Source of the DNA: Pseudomonas lini
GTDB taxonomy: Bacteria > Pseudomonadota > Gammaproteobacteria > Pseudomonadales > Pseudomonadaceae
DNA: 64,000 bases
Direction: 5' to 3'
Assembly (NCBI RefSeq): GCF_001042905.1
Contig: NZ_JYLB01000002.1
Span: 310,001-374,000 of the forward strand
The notes under the pieces were generated by a model. That model searched no databases, was not told the DNA's origin, and saw only the letters and a program-made list of their open reading frames with translations. Below are positions 36,196 through 46,066 of this stretch, piece by piece (positions within the stretch are counted from its first letter, which is position 1; each line of letters opens with the position of its first letter). Position numbers and translations under genes: made by a program.

Positions 36196-37158
36196 ATGCG
36201 CGCCATACCTCTACTTACGCTTCTGCTCAGTGGCTGGTTCGTTGTTCCAGCCCACGCCGATGAAGCCCAGGACTGGCTGAAGCGTCTGGGGCAGGCGGAG
36301 CAAACGCAAAGCTTTCACGGTACTTTCGTCTACGAGCGTAACGGTAGTTTCTCTACCCACAACATCTGGCATCGCGTCCAGGATGGCAAGGTCCGCGAGC
36401 GTTTACTCCAGCTCGACGGCTCGGCACAGGAAGTCGTGCGCATTGATGGGCATACTCAATGCGTGAGCGGCACCCTGATAGCAGGGCTGGGGGACTCACC
36501 CAACTCCACCGCTCGTGCACTCGATCCACAAAAGCTAAAGAATTGGTATGACCTTGCCGTCATCGGCAAGTCGCGTGTGGCCGGACGTTCAGCGGTGATC
36601 GTGTCGTTGAAGCCTCGCGATCAGCACCGCTACGGTTTTGAGCTGCATCTGGACAAGGAAACCGGTTTGCCGTTGAAGTCATTGTTGCTCAATGACAAAG
36701 GGCAACTGCTGGAGCGGTTCCAGTTCACCCGACTGGATACTGCCGAGGTGCCTTCCGACAGCGATTTGCAGGCAGGTTCTGATTGCAAACCCATTACCCT
36801 CGACAGTGACAAGGCTTCCGCCGTCAAAACTGCGCAGGTCTGGCATTCGGACTGGTTACCACCAGGTTTCGAGCTGACCAGCAGTACCTCGCACAAGGAT
36901 CCGGAGACCAAAGCCCAGGTCAACAGTCTGATGTTCGACGACGGTCTGGCCCGATTCTCGGTGTTCCTTGAGCCGTTGAATGGCGCAACAGTCACTGATA
37001 CGCGCACCCAGTTGGGGCCAACCGTTGCTGTCTCCCGGCGATTGACTACACCGCAAGGCGAGATGATGGTGACTGTGGTCGGTGAAATACCGATTGGCAC
37101 CGCCGAACGGATTGCGCTGTCCATGCGCAACGATGCCGCGGCTACCAGCAAGCAGTAA
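36196..37158 (+). CDS. mucB: Periplasmic sigma-E regulator MucB (RseB)
   Basis: A 320-residue periplasmic protein with signal peptide (about 1-22, ending VPAHA) and the two-domain MucB/RseB fold that shields MucA from AlgW. Starts 8 bases after mucA. FHGTFVYERNGSFSTHNIWH is typical of the N-terminal domain. Confidence 0.94.
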   Translation: MRAIPLLTLLLSGWFVVPAHADEAQDWLKRLGQAEQTQSFHGTFVYERNGSFSTHNIWHRVQDGKVRERLLQLDGSAQEVVRIDGHTQCVSGTLIAGLGDSPNSTARALDPQKLKNWYDLAVIGKSRVAGRSAVIVSLKPRDQHRYGFELHLDKETGLPLKSLLLNDKGQLLERFQFTRLDTAEVPSDSDLQAGSDCKPITLDSDKASAVKTAQVWHSDWLPPGFELTSSTSHKDPETKAQVNSLMFDDGLARFSVFLEPLNGATVTDTRTQLGPTVAVSRRLTTPQGEMMVTVVGEIPIGTAERIALSMRNDAAATSKQ

Positions 37159-37290
37159 GCTGATCAGCCATGCTCACCTATCGGGGTCTGGATGGTGCGG
37201 GAGGTCGACAATGGCTATCCCGCCATTGATGCCTCGAAATGTTTTGCCGAGCATTTTCATTTGCAAATATCCCGAAAATTTTTTATAGGT

Positions 37291-37320
37291 CAGAGCCCCT
37301 CGGCTCTGGCCTTGTTTGTT
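37291..37320 (+). terminator. Hairpin between mucB and mucD, possible attenuator
   Basis: CAGAGCC (37291-37297) pairs with GGCTCTG (37302-37308), followed by a moderately T-rich stretch. It lies in the 247-base mucB-mucD gap, where mucC is found in P. aeruginosa, and may reduce read-through into mucD. Confidence 0.5.
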
Positions 37321-37405
37321 GTTCCCGGAACAAAAATACCGGCGTATCGTTTCCGGTGTTCCTTGCTCCATATCGCTTAACCATGCTCGTCGTAACGGGA
37401 GCCGT

Positions 37406-38836
37406 ATGTCGATACCACGCTTGAAGTCTTATCTCTCCATTTTGGCCACCGTGCTGGTGCTCGGTCAGGCGGTCGCTGCGCAAGCGGTCGAGTTGCCTGA
37501 CTTCACGCAGCTGGTCGAGCAAGCCTCGCCCGCGGTGGTTAACATCAGTACTACCCAGAAGCTGCCGGACCGTAAGGTGTCCAGCGAGCAAATGCCTGAC
37601 CTTGAAGGCTTGCCGCCGATGTTGCGCGAGTTCTTTGAGCGGGGCATGCCGCAGCAGCCACGTTCCCCACGCGGCGATCGTCAGCGTGAAGCGCAATCCC
37701 TGGGCTCGGGTTTTATCATCTCGCCCGACGGCTACATCCTGACCAACAACCATGTGATTGCCGATGCCGACGAGATTCTCGTGCGCCTCGCCGATCGCAG
37801 TGAGTTAAAGGCCAAGCTGATCGGCACCGATCCGCGCTCTGACGTCGCTTTGCTGAAAATCGAAGGCAAGGACCTGCCGGTTCTCAAGCTTGGCAAGTCG
37901 CAGGACCTGAAAGCAGGTCAGTGGGTCGTGGCCATCGGTTCGCCGTTCGGCTTTGATCACACGGTGACCCAAGGTATCGTCAGCGCCATCGGCCGTAGCC
38001 TGCCGAACGAAAACTATGTGCCGTTCATCCAGACCGACGTGCCGATCAACCCGGGCAACTCCGGTGGTCCGTTGTTCAACCTGGCCGGTGAAGTGGTCGG
38101 CATCAACTCGCAGATCTACACCCGTTCCGGCGGCTTCATGGGCGTGTCCTTCGCAATCCCTATCGATGTGGCGATGGACGTTTCCAATCAGCTGAAAAGC
38201 GGCGGTAAAGTCAGTCGTGGCTGGTTGGGCGTAGTGATCCAGGAAGTGAACAAGGATCTGGCCGAGTCGTTCGGTCTCGAGAAGCCGGCCGGTGCGCTGG
38301 TGGCTCAGATCCAGGATGACGGTCCGGCTGCCAAGGGTGGTCTGCAAGTGGGCGACGTGATCCTCAGCATGAACGGTCAACCGATCGTCATGTCCGCCGA
38401 TCTGCCGCACCTGGTGGGCGCACTGAAGGCCGGCTCGAAAGCTGATCTTGAAGTGATCCGCGAAGGCAAGCGCAAGAACGTCGAGCTGACCGTCGGCGCT
38501 ATTCCTGAAGAAGGCAAAGAGCTGGAAGCCCTGCCTAAATCCAGCGTTGAGCGCAGCAGCAATCGCCTGGGTGTTTCGGTGGCCGAGTTGACCGAAGAGC
38601 AGAAGAAAACCCTCGACCTCAAGGGTGGTGTGGTTATCAAGGAAGTCCAGGACGGTCCTGCTGCCCTGATTGGCTTGCAGCCGGGCGATGTGATCACTCA
38701 CCTGAACAACCAGGCGATCGGCTCCTCCAAGGAGTTCACGGACATTGCCAAGGCACTGCCGAAGAACCGCTCGGTGTCGATGCGGGTTCTGCGTCAAGGT
38801 CGCGCCAGCTTCATCACCTTCAAACTGGCTGAATAA
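37406..38836 (+). CDS. mucD: Periplasmic serine protease MucD (DegP family)
   Basis: A 476-residue HtrA-type protease/chaperone. Signal peptide about 1-27, catalytic triad H116 (TNNHVI), D146 (DPRSDVALL) and S219 (GNSGGP), and two PDZ domains (about 265-355 and 375-470). Degrades misfolded envelope proteins and restrains AlgU activation. ATG 37406 was chosen because it starts the signal peptide. Confidence 0.96.
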   Translation: MSIPRLKSYLSILATVLVLGQAVAAQAVELPDFTQLVEQASPAVVNISTTQKLPDRKVSSEQMPDLEGLPPMLREFFERGMPQQPRSPRGDRQREAQSLGSGFIISPDGYILTNNHVIADADEILVRLADRSELKAKLIGTDPRSDVALLKIEGKDLPVLKLGKSQDLKAGQWVVAIGSPFGFDHTVTQGIVSAIGRSLPNENYVPFIQTDVPINPGNSGGPLFNLAGEVVGINSQIYTRSGGFMGVSFAIPIDVAMDVSNQLKSGGKVSRGWLGVVIQEVNKDLAESFGLEKPAGALVAQIQDDGPAAKGGLQVGDVILSMNGQPIVMSADLPHLVGALKAGSKADLEVIREGKRKNVELTVGAIPEEGKELEALPKSSVERSSNRLGVSVAELTEEQKKTLDLKGGVVIKEVQDGPAALIGLQPGDVITHLNNQAIGSSKEFTDIAKALPKNRSVSMRVLRQGRASFITFKLAE

Positions 38837-38858
38837 ACCGGTTGTCGGCTGAATAAAA

Positions 38859-38887
38859 AACCGCCTCGAAAGAGGCGGTTTTTTTTG
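38859..38887. terminator. Terminator of the algU operon
   Basis: The stem AACCGCCTC (38859-38867) pairs with GAGGCGGTT (38872-38880) around GAAA and is followed by a T-run. The leading A-run lets it also serve the convergent bepA. Confidence 0.93.
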
Positions 38888-38924
38888 TACCTGGATTTTT
38901 GTTTCTGAGCTTTTTCTGAAGACG

Positions 38925-40358
38925 TCAGCCCATCATGTCCTTGACCATCCGTTCCTGCTCCATCAACTCACGTTGCCGTGCGTCGATCCGCGATGACAGC
39001 GGGAAGTTGCTGCCAGCCTTGCGCTTGGCGAAGTCCAGTTGCTGGATCGCCTGGCGATAGTCGCCGACCAGCGCAAAGTACTCCGCGCGAGCCTGATGCA
39101 GGCCGATGATGTTGCCCGACAGGCCGCGAGTCTCGGCCACCATGTACCAGACATCCGGATCATCAGGTCGGCTCTTGAGCAGGTTCTCCAGCGCTTTTTC
39201 CGCATCTGCCGCTCGATTCTGCTTGAGCAGCAGGTCGACACGCACCTGATTCAGCGGGTAGTTGCCGGGGTATTGAGTAAGCATCCGGTCGACCCGTGAT
39301 TGAGCATCGGGCAGACGATTATTGGTGATGTCCAGATCGACCTGCGCCAGGTTGTAGATGATCTCGTTCGGCGATTTGGCCAGCAGCAGCTTGAGGTTCT
39401 CGCGAGCCTCATTCAACTGGCCGCCCTTGATCTGGGCGATTGCCAGGCCATAGCGCGCGACGTCATTTTTCGGGTTTTCATCGAGTTGGGCCCGAAAGCG
39501 TTTGGCGCCCAGGCCTGGGGTTTCTTCATAGATCAGCTGCACGCGTGCCCGAATCAGCTGGTAACGCATGCTGTCTTCGATACCGCCCGGTTTGGCCTGT
39601 TCGGCGCGGTTGCGAGTGTCGGCGATCCGCGATTCGGTCACCGGGTGAGTCAGCAGGAATTCTGGGGGCTTGGCGTCGAAGCGGTACTGGCGCATCAGTC
39701 GTTCGAACATGGTCGGCATCGAGCGCGGATCGTAACCGGCCTTTTCCAGATTCATGATGCCGATACGGTCGGCTTCCTGTTCGTTCTGGCGCGAGAAACG
39801 TCGTTGTTCCTGAATCGCCGCCGCTTGAGTACCGGCAATGGCCGCGATCCCGGCATCGCCTGCACCGGCCGCGGCAATCACGATGCCGGCCAGCAGCGCA
39901 GCCATCATGGGCACCTGCATGCGTTGCGACGCTTCGACACCGCGGGCGAAGTGACGCTGCGACAAGTGAGCCAGTTCGTGGGCCAGTACCGAGGCATATT
40001 CGCCCTCGGTCTGGGCATTTAGGAACAACCCGCCATTGACACCGACGATCCCGCCCGGCGCGGCAAAAGCGTTGAGCTGCGGACTATTGATCAGGATGAA
40101 CTCCAGGCGCCGGTCATTGACCTGGCTGGTTTCCACCAGCCGGTAGACGCTGGATTCGACGTAATCCTTGAGCTGCGGATCGTTGAGCTGTGACACCTGG
40201 CTGCGCAACAGCGCCAGCCACGCACGGCCCAGTTGGTGTTCCTGTTGCGGCGAGACGATGGCAGAACTGGCGTCACCAAGTGACGGCAAGTCGTCGGCGA
40301 AGCCCGGTGAGGCGAGCAGGCAAGCGAGCGTCAGCAGGGTAGGGCGCAAAAAAGTCAT
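38925..40358 (-). CDS. bepA: Periplasmic M48 metalloprotease BepA-like
   Basis: A 477-residue zinc protease with signal peptide (about 1-21, ending GFA), HELAH at 127-131, a downstream Glu zinc ligand in NEQEADRIG, and a TPR-rich C-terminal half (about 280-460). BepA promotes outer-membrane barrel assembly and degrades stalled LptD. ATG 40358 was preferred over a TTG upstream. Confidence 0.92.
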   Translation of the reverse strand: MTFLRPTLLTLACLLASPGFADDLPSLGDASSAIVSPQQEHQLGRAWLALLRSQVSQLNDPQLKDYVESSVYRLVETSQVNDRRLEFILINSPQLNAFAAPGGIVGVNGGLFLNAQTEGEYASVLAHELAHLSQRHFARGVEASQRMQVPMMAALLAGIVIAAAGAGDAGIAAIAGTQAAAIQEQRRFSRQNEQEADRIGIMNLEKAGYDPRSMPTMFERLMRQYRFDAKPPEFLLTHPVTESRIADTRNRAEQAKPGGIEDSMRYQLIRARVQLIYEETPGLGAKRFRAQLDENPKNDVARYGLAIAQIKGGQLNEARENLKLLLAKSPNEIIYNLAQVDLDITNNRLPDAQSRVDRMLTQYPGNYPLNQVRVDLLLKQNRAADAEKALENLLKSRPDDPDVWYMVAETRGLSGNIIGLHQARAEYFALVGDYRQAIQQLDFAKRKAGSNFPLSSRIDARQRELMEQERMVKDMMG

Positions 40359-40456
40359 GCACAAAGCCTTAGTCGACAAAGACCTTACTGTAGCCGGACA
40401 CTACGCTTGGGACCAGATATTCTAAGCTGCTTAACCCCCTGCCCCGGAGTGATTCG

Positions 40457-40696
40457 ATGACTGACGCTGTAACCCACGACGCCGAGCTGGACGCCAGCGG
40501 TCTGAATTGCCCGTTGCCGTTGCTCAAAGCCAAACTGGAACTCAACCGACTAGCCAGCGGTGCGGTACTCAAGGTGATTGCTACCGATGCGGGTTCCCAG
40601 CGCGACTTTCGCACCTTTGCCCGATTGGCCGGTCATACCCTGCTTCGTGAAGAAGATGAAGCGGGCGTTTACCGCTATTGGTTGAAAAAAGCCTGA
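40457..40696 (+). CDS. tusA: Sulfur-carrier protein TusA family
   Basis: A 79-residue protein with the TusA CPLP motif (LNCPLPLLKAK, active Cys about 18) and an alpha/beta fold. It carries persulfide sulfur for tRNA thiolation or cofactor synthesis. It diverges from bepA and lies 31 bases before perM. Confidence 0.88.
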   Translation: MTDAVTHDAELDASGLNCPLPLLKAKLELNRLASGAVLKVIATDAGSQRDFRTFARLAGHTLLREEDEAGVYRYWLKKA

Positions 40697-40727
40697 AACC
40701 TGCTGCGTTCGTTTCTAAGGATTATTG

Positions 40728-41798
40728 ATGTTCAAGGTGTTACGCGACTGGATTCAGCGCTATTTCTCGGACGAAGAGGCTGTGGTGCTGGCGGTGCTGC
40801 TGTTTCTGGCATTTACCGCGGTGCTCACCCTGGGTGGAATGCTCGCGCCGGTACTGGCCGGTATGGTGCTGGCGTATCTGATGCAGGGGCTGGTGGTGAC
40901 CCTTGAGCGCCTGCGTGTGCCGGGTGGTGTGGCGGTGGGGTTGGTTTTCGCGTTATTCATGGGGTTGTTGCTGGTCTTTATCATCGTCGTGGTGCCACTG
41001 CTCTGGCACCAACTGATCACGTTGTTCAACGAATTGCCCGGCATGCTCGCCAAGTGGCAGTCGCTGCTGTTGCTGCTGCCCGAGCGCTATCCGCACCTGG
41101 TGTCGGATGAGCAAGTGTTGCAGGCGATCGAAGTGGCGCGGGGCGAGATCGGCAAGTTCGGCCAGTGGGCGCTGACATTCTCGCTGTCGAGTCTGCCGCT
41201 GCTGGTGAACATCATGATCTACCTGGTGCTGGTGCCGATCCTGGTGTTCTTCTTTCTCAAGGACCGGGACATGATCGGCCAGTGGGTACGCGGTTATCTG
41301 CCGCGCGAGCGGGCGCTGATCACCCGGGTCGCCCAGGAAATGAACCGGCAGATCGCCAATTACATTCGCGGCAAAGTCATCGAAATCTTCATTTGCGGTG
41401 GCGTGACCTACATCGCCTTCGTGGCGCTGGGGCTCAACTATTCGGCGCTGCTGGCATTGCTGGTGGGTGTATCGGTGGTGGTGCCTTACGTCGGGGCTGT
41501 GGTGGTGACCGTGCCGGTGCTGCTGATTGCGCTGTTCCAGTGGGGCTGGAGCGATCAGTTCATCTATTTGATGGCGGTCTACGGGATCATCCAGACACTG
41601 GACGGCAACGTGCTGGTGCCGCTGCTGTTTTCGGAAGCGGTCAACCTGCACCCGGTGGCGATCATTTGCGCGGTGCTGTTGTTTGGCGGGTTGTGGGGCT
41701 TTTGGGGGGTGTTCTTTGCGATTCCCCTGGCGACGCTGTTCAAAGCTGTGCTGGATGCCTGGCCGCGCAAAGAGCCGATGGTGGCGCCACTGCTTTAG
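40728..41798 (+). CDS. perM: AI-2E family transporter PerM-like
   Basis: A 356-residue membrane protein with about eight helices and the AI-2E family block PYVGAVVVTVPVLLIALFQWG. Family members export autoinducer-2 or exchange ions; PerM substrates are unknown. ATG 40728 is preceded by TAAGGA. It probably forms an operon with tusA. Confidence 0.88.
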   Translation: MFKVLRDWIQRYFSDEEAVVLAVLLFLAFTAVLTLGGMLAPVLAGMVLAYLMQGLVVTLERLRVPGGVAVGLVFALFMGLLLVFIIVVVPLLWHQLITLFNELPGMLAKWQSLLLLLPERYPHLVSDEQVLQAIEVARGEIGKFGQWALTFSLSSLPLLVNIMIYLVLVPILVFFFLKDRDMIGQWVRGYLPRERALITRVAQEMNRQIANYIRGKVIEIFICGGVTYIAFVALGLNYSALLALLVGVSVVVPYVGAVVVTVPVLLIALFQWGWSDQFIYLMAVYGIIQTLDGNVLVPLLFSEAVNLHPVAIICAVLLFGGLWGFWGVFFAIPLATLFKAVLDAWPRKEPMVAPLL

Positions 41799-41812
41799 AT
41801 CGGTGGAGATGT

Positions 41813-41887
41813 AAAAAGATCGCAGCCTGCGGCAGCTCCTACAGGAGCACCTCGTGGCGTAGGAGCTGCCGAAGGCTGCGATCTTTT
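41813..41887. repeat. REP-like inverted repeat acting as terminator
   Basis: Long inverted arms, AAAAAGATCGCAGCC... GCAGCTCCTAC and GTAGGAGCTGC...GGCTGCGATCTTTTT, lie between the convergent perM and bcp genes. The A- and T-runs on the outside give terminator character in both directions. Confidence 0.85.
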
Positions 41888-41893
41888 TGGGTG

Positions 41894-42367
41894 TCAGGCC
41901 TTGTTCAGCGCCTGAGCAGCAGCCAAAACTGCATCCACATGCCCTGGCACCTTCACACCGCGCCATTCCTGACGCAGCACACCATCCTTGTCGATCAGGA
42001 ATGTGCTGCGATCAACGCCCATATATTCCTTGCCGTAGAGCTTTTTCAGCTTGATCACGTCGAACAGCTGGCACAGCGCTTCTTCCTTGTCACTGATCAG
42101 TTCGAAGGTGAACGCCTGCTTGGCCTTGAAGTTCTCATGGGATTTCAGGCTGTCGCGAGACACGCCGAAAACTTCGGTATTGGCGGCTTTAAAGGCTTCA
42201 AGCTGATCACGAAAACCCTGACCCTGGGTGGTGCAGCCCGGCGTGCTGTCCTTCGGATAGAAGTAAATCACCACTTGCTTGCCTTTGAGGCCCGCGAGGC
42301 TGACGGATTGCCCGCTGGTGGCGGGTGCTTCGAAGTCGGCAACCGGTTGGTCGATGGCTACGGCCAT
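41894..42367 (-). CDS. bcp: Thioredoxin-dependent peroxiredoxin Bcp/PrxQ
   Basis: A 157-residue peroxiredoxin with peroxidatic Cys 45 (DSTPGCTTQ). The resolving Cys found five residues later in E. coli Bcp (CxxxxC) is replaced here (Q at 50), so it is of the one-Cys arrangement or uses a more distant Cys (about 102). ATG 42367 (MAVAIDQPVADF) is the usual start. It is co-directional with gcvR, which lies just upstream. Confidence 0.92.
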   Translation of the reverse strand: MAVAIDQPVADFEAPATSGQSVSLAGLKGKQVVIYFYPKDSTPGCTTQGQGFRDQLEAFKAANTEVFGVSRDSLKSHENFKAKQAFTFELISDKEEALCQLFDVIKLKKLYGKEYMGVDRSTFLIDKDGVLRQEWRGVKVPGHVDAVLAAAQALNKA

Positions 42368-42377
42368 GAAAGCTTCC

Positions 42378-42938
42378 TTACATTGGGTTTTGTGGGCGCC
42401 ACGGTTCAATCAGTGCGTCCAGGTTCATGGCGTCGGCGAAATCCAGGAACTGGTCACGCAACCAGCTGATCTGGGTGCCGGCCGGCAGGGTCACGGTGAA
42501 CGTGGCGTTAAGCATGGTGCCGCCGGTCTGTGGGGCCTGATAGGTGTCGCAGGTCAGGTTCTCCAGCTCGACGTTGTGATCCATGAAGAACTGGCACAGT
42601 TCGTTGATGATGTCCGGGCGGTAGGCCGAGCTGACATAGGCAACGTACGGCAGGGCCTGGGGACGGTTCTCCAGGGCAGCGCTGCGGACCACGTTAACGG
42701 TGAAGGCGTGCCGTTTGGCCAGCACTGGCAGGCTGCCTTCGAGACGCGCCAGGGCGTCCCAGCTGCCCGAGATTTCAAGGATCAACGCACTGCATTCGCC
42801 ATGGCGCGTCAGGCGAGAGGTGACCACGGCGCAGCGGTTTTCATGGCTGGCGCGGCACAGGACGTTAGTCAGCTCCATGGGGTTGGCGCCGAGGGCACTG
42901 ATGACAAGGAATTGTTCGCGAACTGTGGGGGTGGACAT
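42378..42938 (-). CDS. gcvR: Glycine cleavage system regulator GcvR-like ACT protein
   Basis: A 186-residue protein of two tandem ACT domains (about 8-80 and 95-175). ACT pairs of this type bind amino acids and, in E. coli, modulate GcvA. It is encoded 10 bases upstream of bcp, as in many Pseudomonas, and diverges from dapA. Confidence 0.88.
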   Translation of the reverse strand: MSTPTVREQFLVISALGANPMELTNVLCRASHENRCAVVTSRLTRHGECSALILEISGSWDALARLEGSLPVLAKRHAFTVNVVRSAALENRPQALPYVAYVSSAYRPDIINELCQFFMDHNVELENLTCDTYQAPQTGGTMLNATFTVTLPAGTQISWLRDQFLDFADAMNLDALIEPWRPQNPM

Positions 42939-43263
42939 GCAGCATTCCTAAAGCGATGAGCGGTCGATACTTTTATGCGCTTTTTTACCGGGACGAGCCA
43001 GCGGATGCGAATTCAGAAAACCCGGCCGAAGGTTGCAACGTGCTCCAGTATGGCAAGAGCGAGGGGTGGCAACGCTGGATCGGGGCTTGTGATGCCGAAA
43101 ATGGAGGCTGGAACGCGGCGTACGAGCTTATCAGTACCGATCAAAGTCTGAAGGGTAGCGAAAAGCAGCGCCAAGGGGAATGGCAGCAGCGCAGTACTTC
43201 GCTTGTACAAGCATCTTGGCGCCAGTACCATTACCGCTCTCTTTTTCCGGCAGGAGCGGTTGC
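42939..43263. other. gcvR-dapA divergent intergenic region
   Basis: This 325-base region must hold the promoters of gcvR and of dapA. A 103-codon open frame crosses it but has atypical composition and overlaps the dapA start, so it is not called. No hairpin or repeat stands out. Confidence 0.5.
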
Positions 43264-44142
43264 ATGATTGCGGGCAGTATGGTGGCACTGGTCACACCCA
43301 TGGATGCACAGGGTCGTCTCGACTGGGACAGCCTGAGCAAACTGGTGGACTTCCACCTGCAAGAGGGCACCAACGCCATCGTGGCGGTCGGCACTACAGG
43401 TGAGTCGGCCACGCTTGACGTGAACGAGCACATCGAAGTGATTCGTCGCGTGGTTGCCCAGGTTGCAGGGCGTATTCCGGTGATCGCCGGTACGGGCGCC
43501 AATTCGACGCGCGAAGCGATCGAACTGACGACCAACGCGAAGAACGCCGGCGCCGACGCGTGCCTGCTGGTAACCCCTTATTACAACAAACCGACGCAAG
43601 AAGGCCTGTACCAGCACTTCAAGGCAATCGCCGAAGCCGTCGACATCCCGCAGATTCTCTACAACGTGCCGGGTCGTACTGCATGCGACATGCTGGCCGA
43701 GACGGTGATCCGCCTGTCGACCGTGAAGAACATCATCGGTATCAAGGAAGCCACGGGTGACCTGCAGCGCGCCAAGGACATCCTGGCCGGCGTGAGCAGC
43801 GACTTCCTGGTTTATTCCGGTGACGACGCGACCGCGGTCGAGCTGATGCTGCTCGGCGGCAAGGGCAATATTTCGGTGACCGCCAATGTCGCACCGCGCG
43901 CCATGAGCGAGTTGTGTGCCGCGGCCATGGCCGGTGATGCCGTCAAAGCCCGGGCGATCCACGAAAAGCTGATGCCGCTCAATAAAACCCTGTTTATCGA
44001 ATCCAACCCTATCCCCGTGAAATGGGCACTGCATGAAATGGGCTTGATGCCGGACGGTATCCGTCTGCCGCTCACCTGGCTCAGTGCTGCCTGTCACGAA
44101 CCGCTGCGGCAGGCCATGCGCCAGTCCGGCGTCCTGGTTTAA
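43264..44142 (+). CDS. dapA: 4-hydroxy-tetrahydrodipicolinate synthase
   Basis: First committed step of lysine and diaminopimelate synthesis. The 292 residues show Thr 44/45 (GTTGES), Tyr 133 (YNVPGR) and the Schiff-base Lys 161 (GIKEATGD). ATG 43264 follows a CAGGAG site and gives the standard length. It starts the dapA-bamC-MBL-purC array. Confidence 0.97.
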   Translation: MIAGSMVALVTPMDAQGRLDWDSLSKLVDFHLQEGTNAIVAVGTTGESATLDVNEHIEVIRRVVAQVAGRIPVIAGTGANSTREAIELTTNAKNAGADACLLVTPYYNKPTQEGLYQHFKAIAEAVDIPQILYNVPGRTACDMLAETVIRLSTVKNIIGIKEATGDLQRAKDILAGVSSDFLVYSGDDATAVELMLLGGKGNISVTANVAPRAMSELCAAAMAGDAVKARAIHEKLMPLNKTLFIESNPIPVKWALHEMGLMPDGIRLPLTWLSAACHEPLRQAMRQSGVLV

Positions 44143-44159
44143 TTGAGGAAGTACTACGC

Positions 44160-45275
44160 ATGAAGCGATTGGCCGGACTTTCCGCACTTGCCTTGATTAT
44201 CTCCAGCACCAGTGGCTGCGGATGGATCTGGGGCCCGGAAGGTTACTTCCGTGACCGTGGTAGCGATTACCTGGAAGCGCAACAGACTGCACCGATGCAA
44301 CTGCCACCAGAGGTCAGCACCGCCAAGCGTCTGGATCCGCTGTTGCCGATCCCGCGCAACGTGGCTGACGACACCGCCAAGGGCGAATACATCGTGCCTC
44401 GTCCACAGCCGCTGTCGGCATCGGCTGACGCCAGTGCCTACTCTCTGCAGAAGAGCGGCGACTCGCGTTCGATCCTGGCTCAGACCCCGCCGGCCGAAGT
44501 CTGGCCTGTGGCCGTGCAGTTCTTCCAGGACAACGGTTTCCGTCTGGACGAACAGCGCCCGCAAACCGGCGAATTCACCACCACCTGGCAGCATTCCGAC
44601 GAACTGTCCGCAGCAATGGCCAAGCGCCTGAGCGCGGCCGGTGTCGATGCCAACAGCGAAACCCGCGTGCGGGTGCGTATCGAGCCGGGCGTGCAGCGCA
44701 ACACCAGTGAAGTCTACGTGGTCAGCGCCGAGCGTCCTGCCGGCAGCACCGCCAACGTGGATTTCACCAATCGCTCGGTCAACACCGGCCTGGACGCAGC
44801 ACTGGTCGACGACATGCTCGCGAGCATGAGCCGCACCTCGGAAAAGGGCGGTTCGGTCTCCATGCTGGCTTCGCGTGATTTCGATACGCCAAGTCGTGTC
44901 AGCCTGACCGAAGATGGCAGCGGCAACCCGGTGCTCAACGTCGGTTCCGATCTGGATCGTGCCTGGTCGAGTGTCGGTCGTGCGCTGGAACAGGGCGAAT
45001 GGCGCGTTGAAGACATCAACCGCAGCCTGGGCCTGTACTACATCAACCTCGCCGAAAAAGCCGAGAAAAAGGACGAGAAGCCAGGTTTCTTCAGCGGCCT
45101 GTTCGGCAGTAAGCCAGACAAGGAAGAAGTTGAAGCCCGCGCCGAGCGTTATCAGGTTCGCCTGAGCAAGGTTGGCGAGAACGTCCAAGTCACCGTCGAG
45201 AAAAACATCAACACCGTGGCGCCAGCAGACGTGGCGCGTAAAGTGTTGAGCGTGATTCAGGACAACCTGGGCTGA
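44160..45275 (+). CDS. bamC: Outer-membrane assembly lipoprotein BamC
   Basis: A 371-residue lipoprotein of the BAM complex. The lipobox is STSGC (Cys about 20), followed by the conserved unstructured segment and two helix-grip domains. Position behind dapA is the classical one (dapX/nlpB). Confidence 0.94.
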   Translation: MKRLAGLSALALIISSTSGCGWIWGPEGYFRDRGSDYLEAQQTAPMQLPPEVSTAKRLDPLLPIPRNVADDTAKGEYIVPRPQPLSASADASAYSLQKSGDSRSILAQTPPAEVWPVAVQFFQDNGFRLDEQRPQTGEFTTTWQHSDELSAAMAKRLSAAGVDANSETRVRVRIEPGVQRNTSEVYVVSAERPAGSTANVDFTNRSVNTGLDAALVDDMLASMSRTSEKGGSVSMLASRDFDTPSRVSLTEDGSGNPVLNVGSDLDRAWSSVGRALEQGEWRVEDINRSLGLYYINLAEKAEKKDEKPGFFSGLFGSKPDKEEVEARAERYQVRLSKVGENVQVTVEKNINTVAPADVARKVLSVIQDNLG

Positions 45276-45279
45276 TCAC

Positions 45280-46038
45280 ATGCGTTTTGCCGTTCTCGGC
45301 AGCGGTAGCCAAGGGAACGGCACGCTGATAGCCAGCGACGACACGTATGTACTGGTGGATTGTGGTTTCTCCCTGCGAGAAACCGAAAAACGCCTGCTGC
45401 GACTGGGTGTGAACCCTTCGCAGTTGAGCGCGATACTTGTGACCCACGAACATGCCGACCACGTGCATGGCGTGGGTTTGCTGTCTCGGCGTTACAATCT
45501 GCCTGTCTACCTCAGTCGCGGGACTCTGCGCGGGATGCGCAAACCGATTGAACCCGCAGGCTTTCTGGCTGGCGGCGAGCAACTGCAAATCGGTAACCTG
45601 AGCATCGGCGTCATTGCCGTGGCCCATGATGCACAGGAGCCGACGCAGTATGTCTTCAGCGACGGTCAGCGGCGTTTCGGCCTGTTGACTGACCTGGGCT
45701 CGTATTGCAATACGGTGCTGGACGGCTACCGGGACCTCGATGCATTGATGATCGAGTCCAACCATTGCCGTGACATGCTGGCTCGCGGTCACTACCCGTA
45801 CTTTCTCAAGCAGCGGGTGGGCGGTGAATTGGGACATTTGAACAACCATCAGGCGGCATTCCTGGTGGCCGAGTTGGGCTGGCAAGGCCTGCAACACCTG
45901 GTCCTGGCCCATCTGAGCAGCAAGAACAACCTGCCGCAGCTGGCCCGGCAATGTTTTGTCGACACCCTCGGGTGCGACCCGGACTGGCTGCAACTGGCCG
46001 ATCAAGATTCAGGGCTCGACTGGCGACACATCGCCTAG
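45280..46038 (+). CDS. Metallo-beta-lactamase-fold hydrolase
   Basis: A 252-residue MBL-fold enzyme with the metal motif THEHADHVHG (about 55-64), an HD pair (VAHDAQEP) and ESNH/AHLSSKNN ligands. It resembles the YycJ/WalJ-type nuclease-like hydrolases. It lies 4 bases after bamC. Substrate is unknown. Confidence 0.85.
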   Translation: MRFAVLGSGSQGNGTLIASDDTYVLVDCGFSLRETEKRLLRLGVNPSQLSAILVTHEHADHVHGVGLLSRRYNLPVYLSRGTLRGMRKPIEPAGFLAGGEQLQIGNLSIGVIAVAHDAQEPTQYVFSDGQRRFGLLTDLGSYCNTVLDGYRDLDALMIESNHCRDMLARGHYPYFLKQRVGGELGHLNNHQAAFLVAELGWQGLQHLVLAHLSSKNNLPQLARQCFVDTLGCDPDWLQLADQDSGLDWRHIA

Positions 46039-46066
46039 CCCACCTACTTAGCAAGCGGAGCCCATC

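Noticed and set aside
42956..43267. A 103-codon open frame upstream of dapA
   Set aside because: It overlaps the dapA start, has no recognisable domain and unusual composition for the region.
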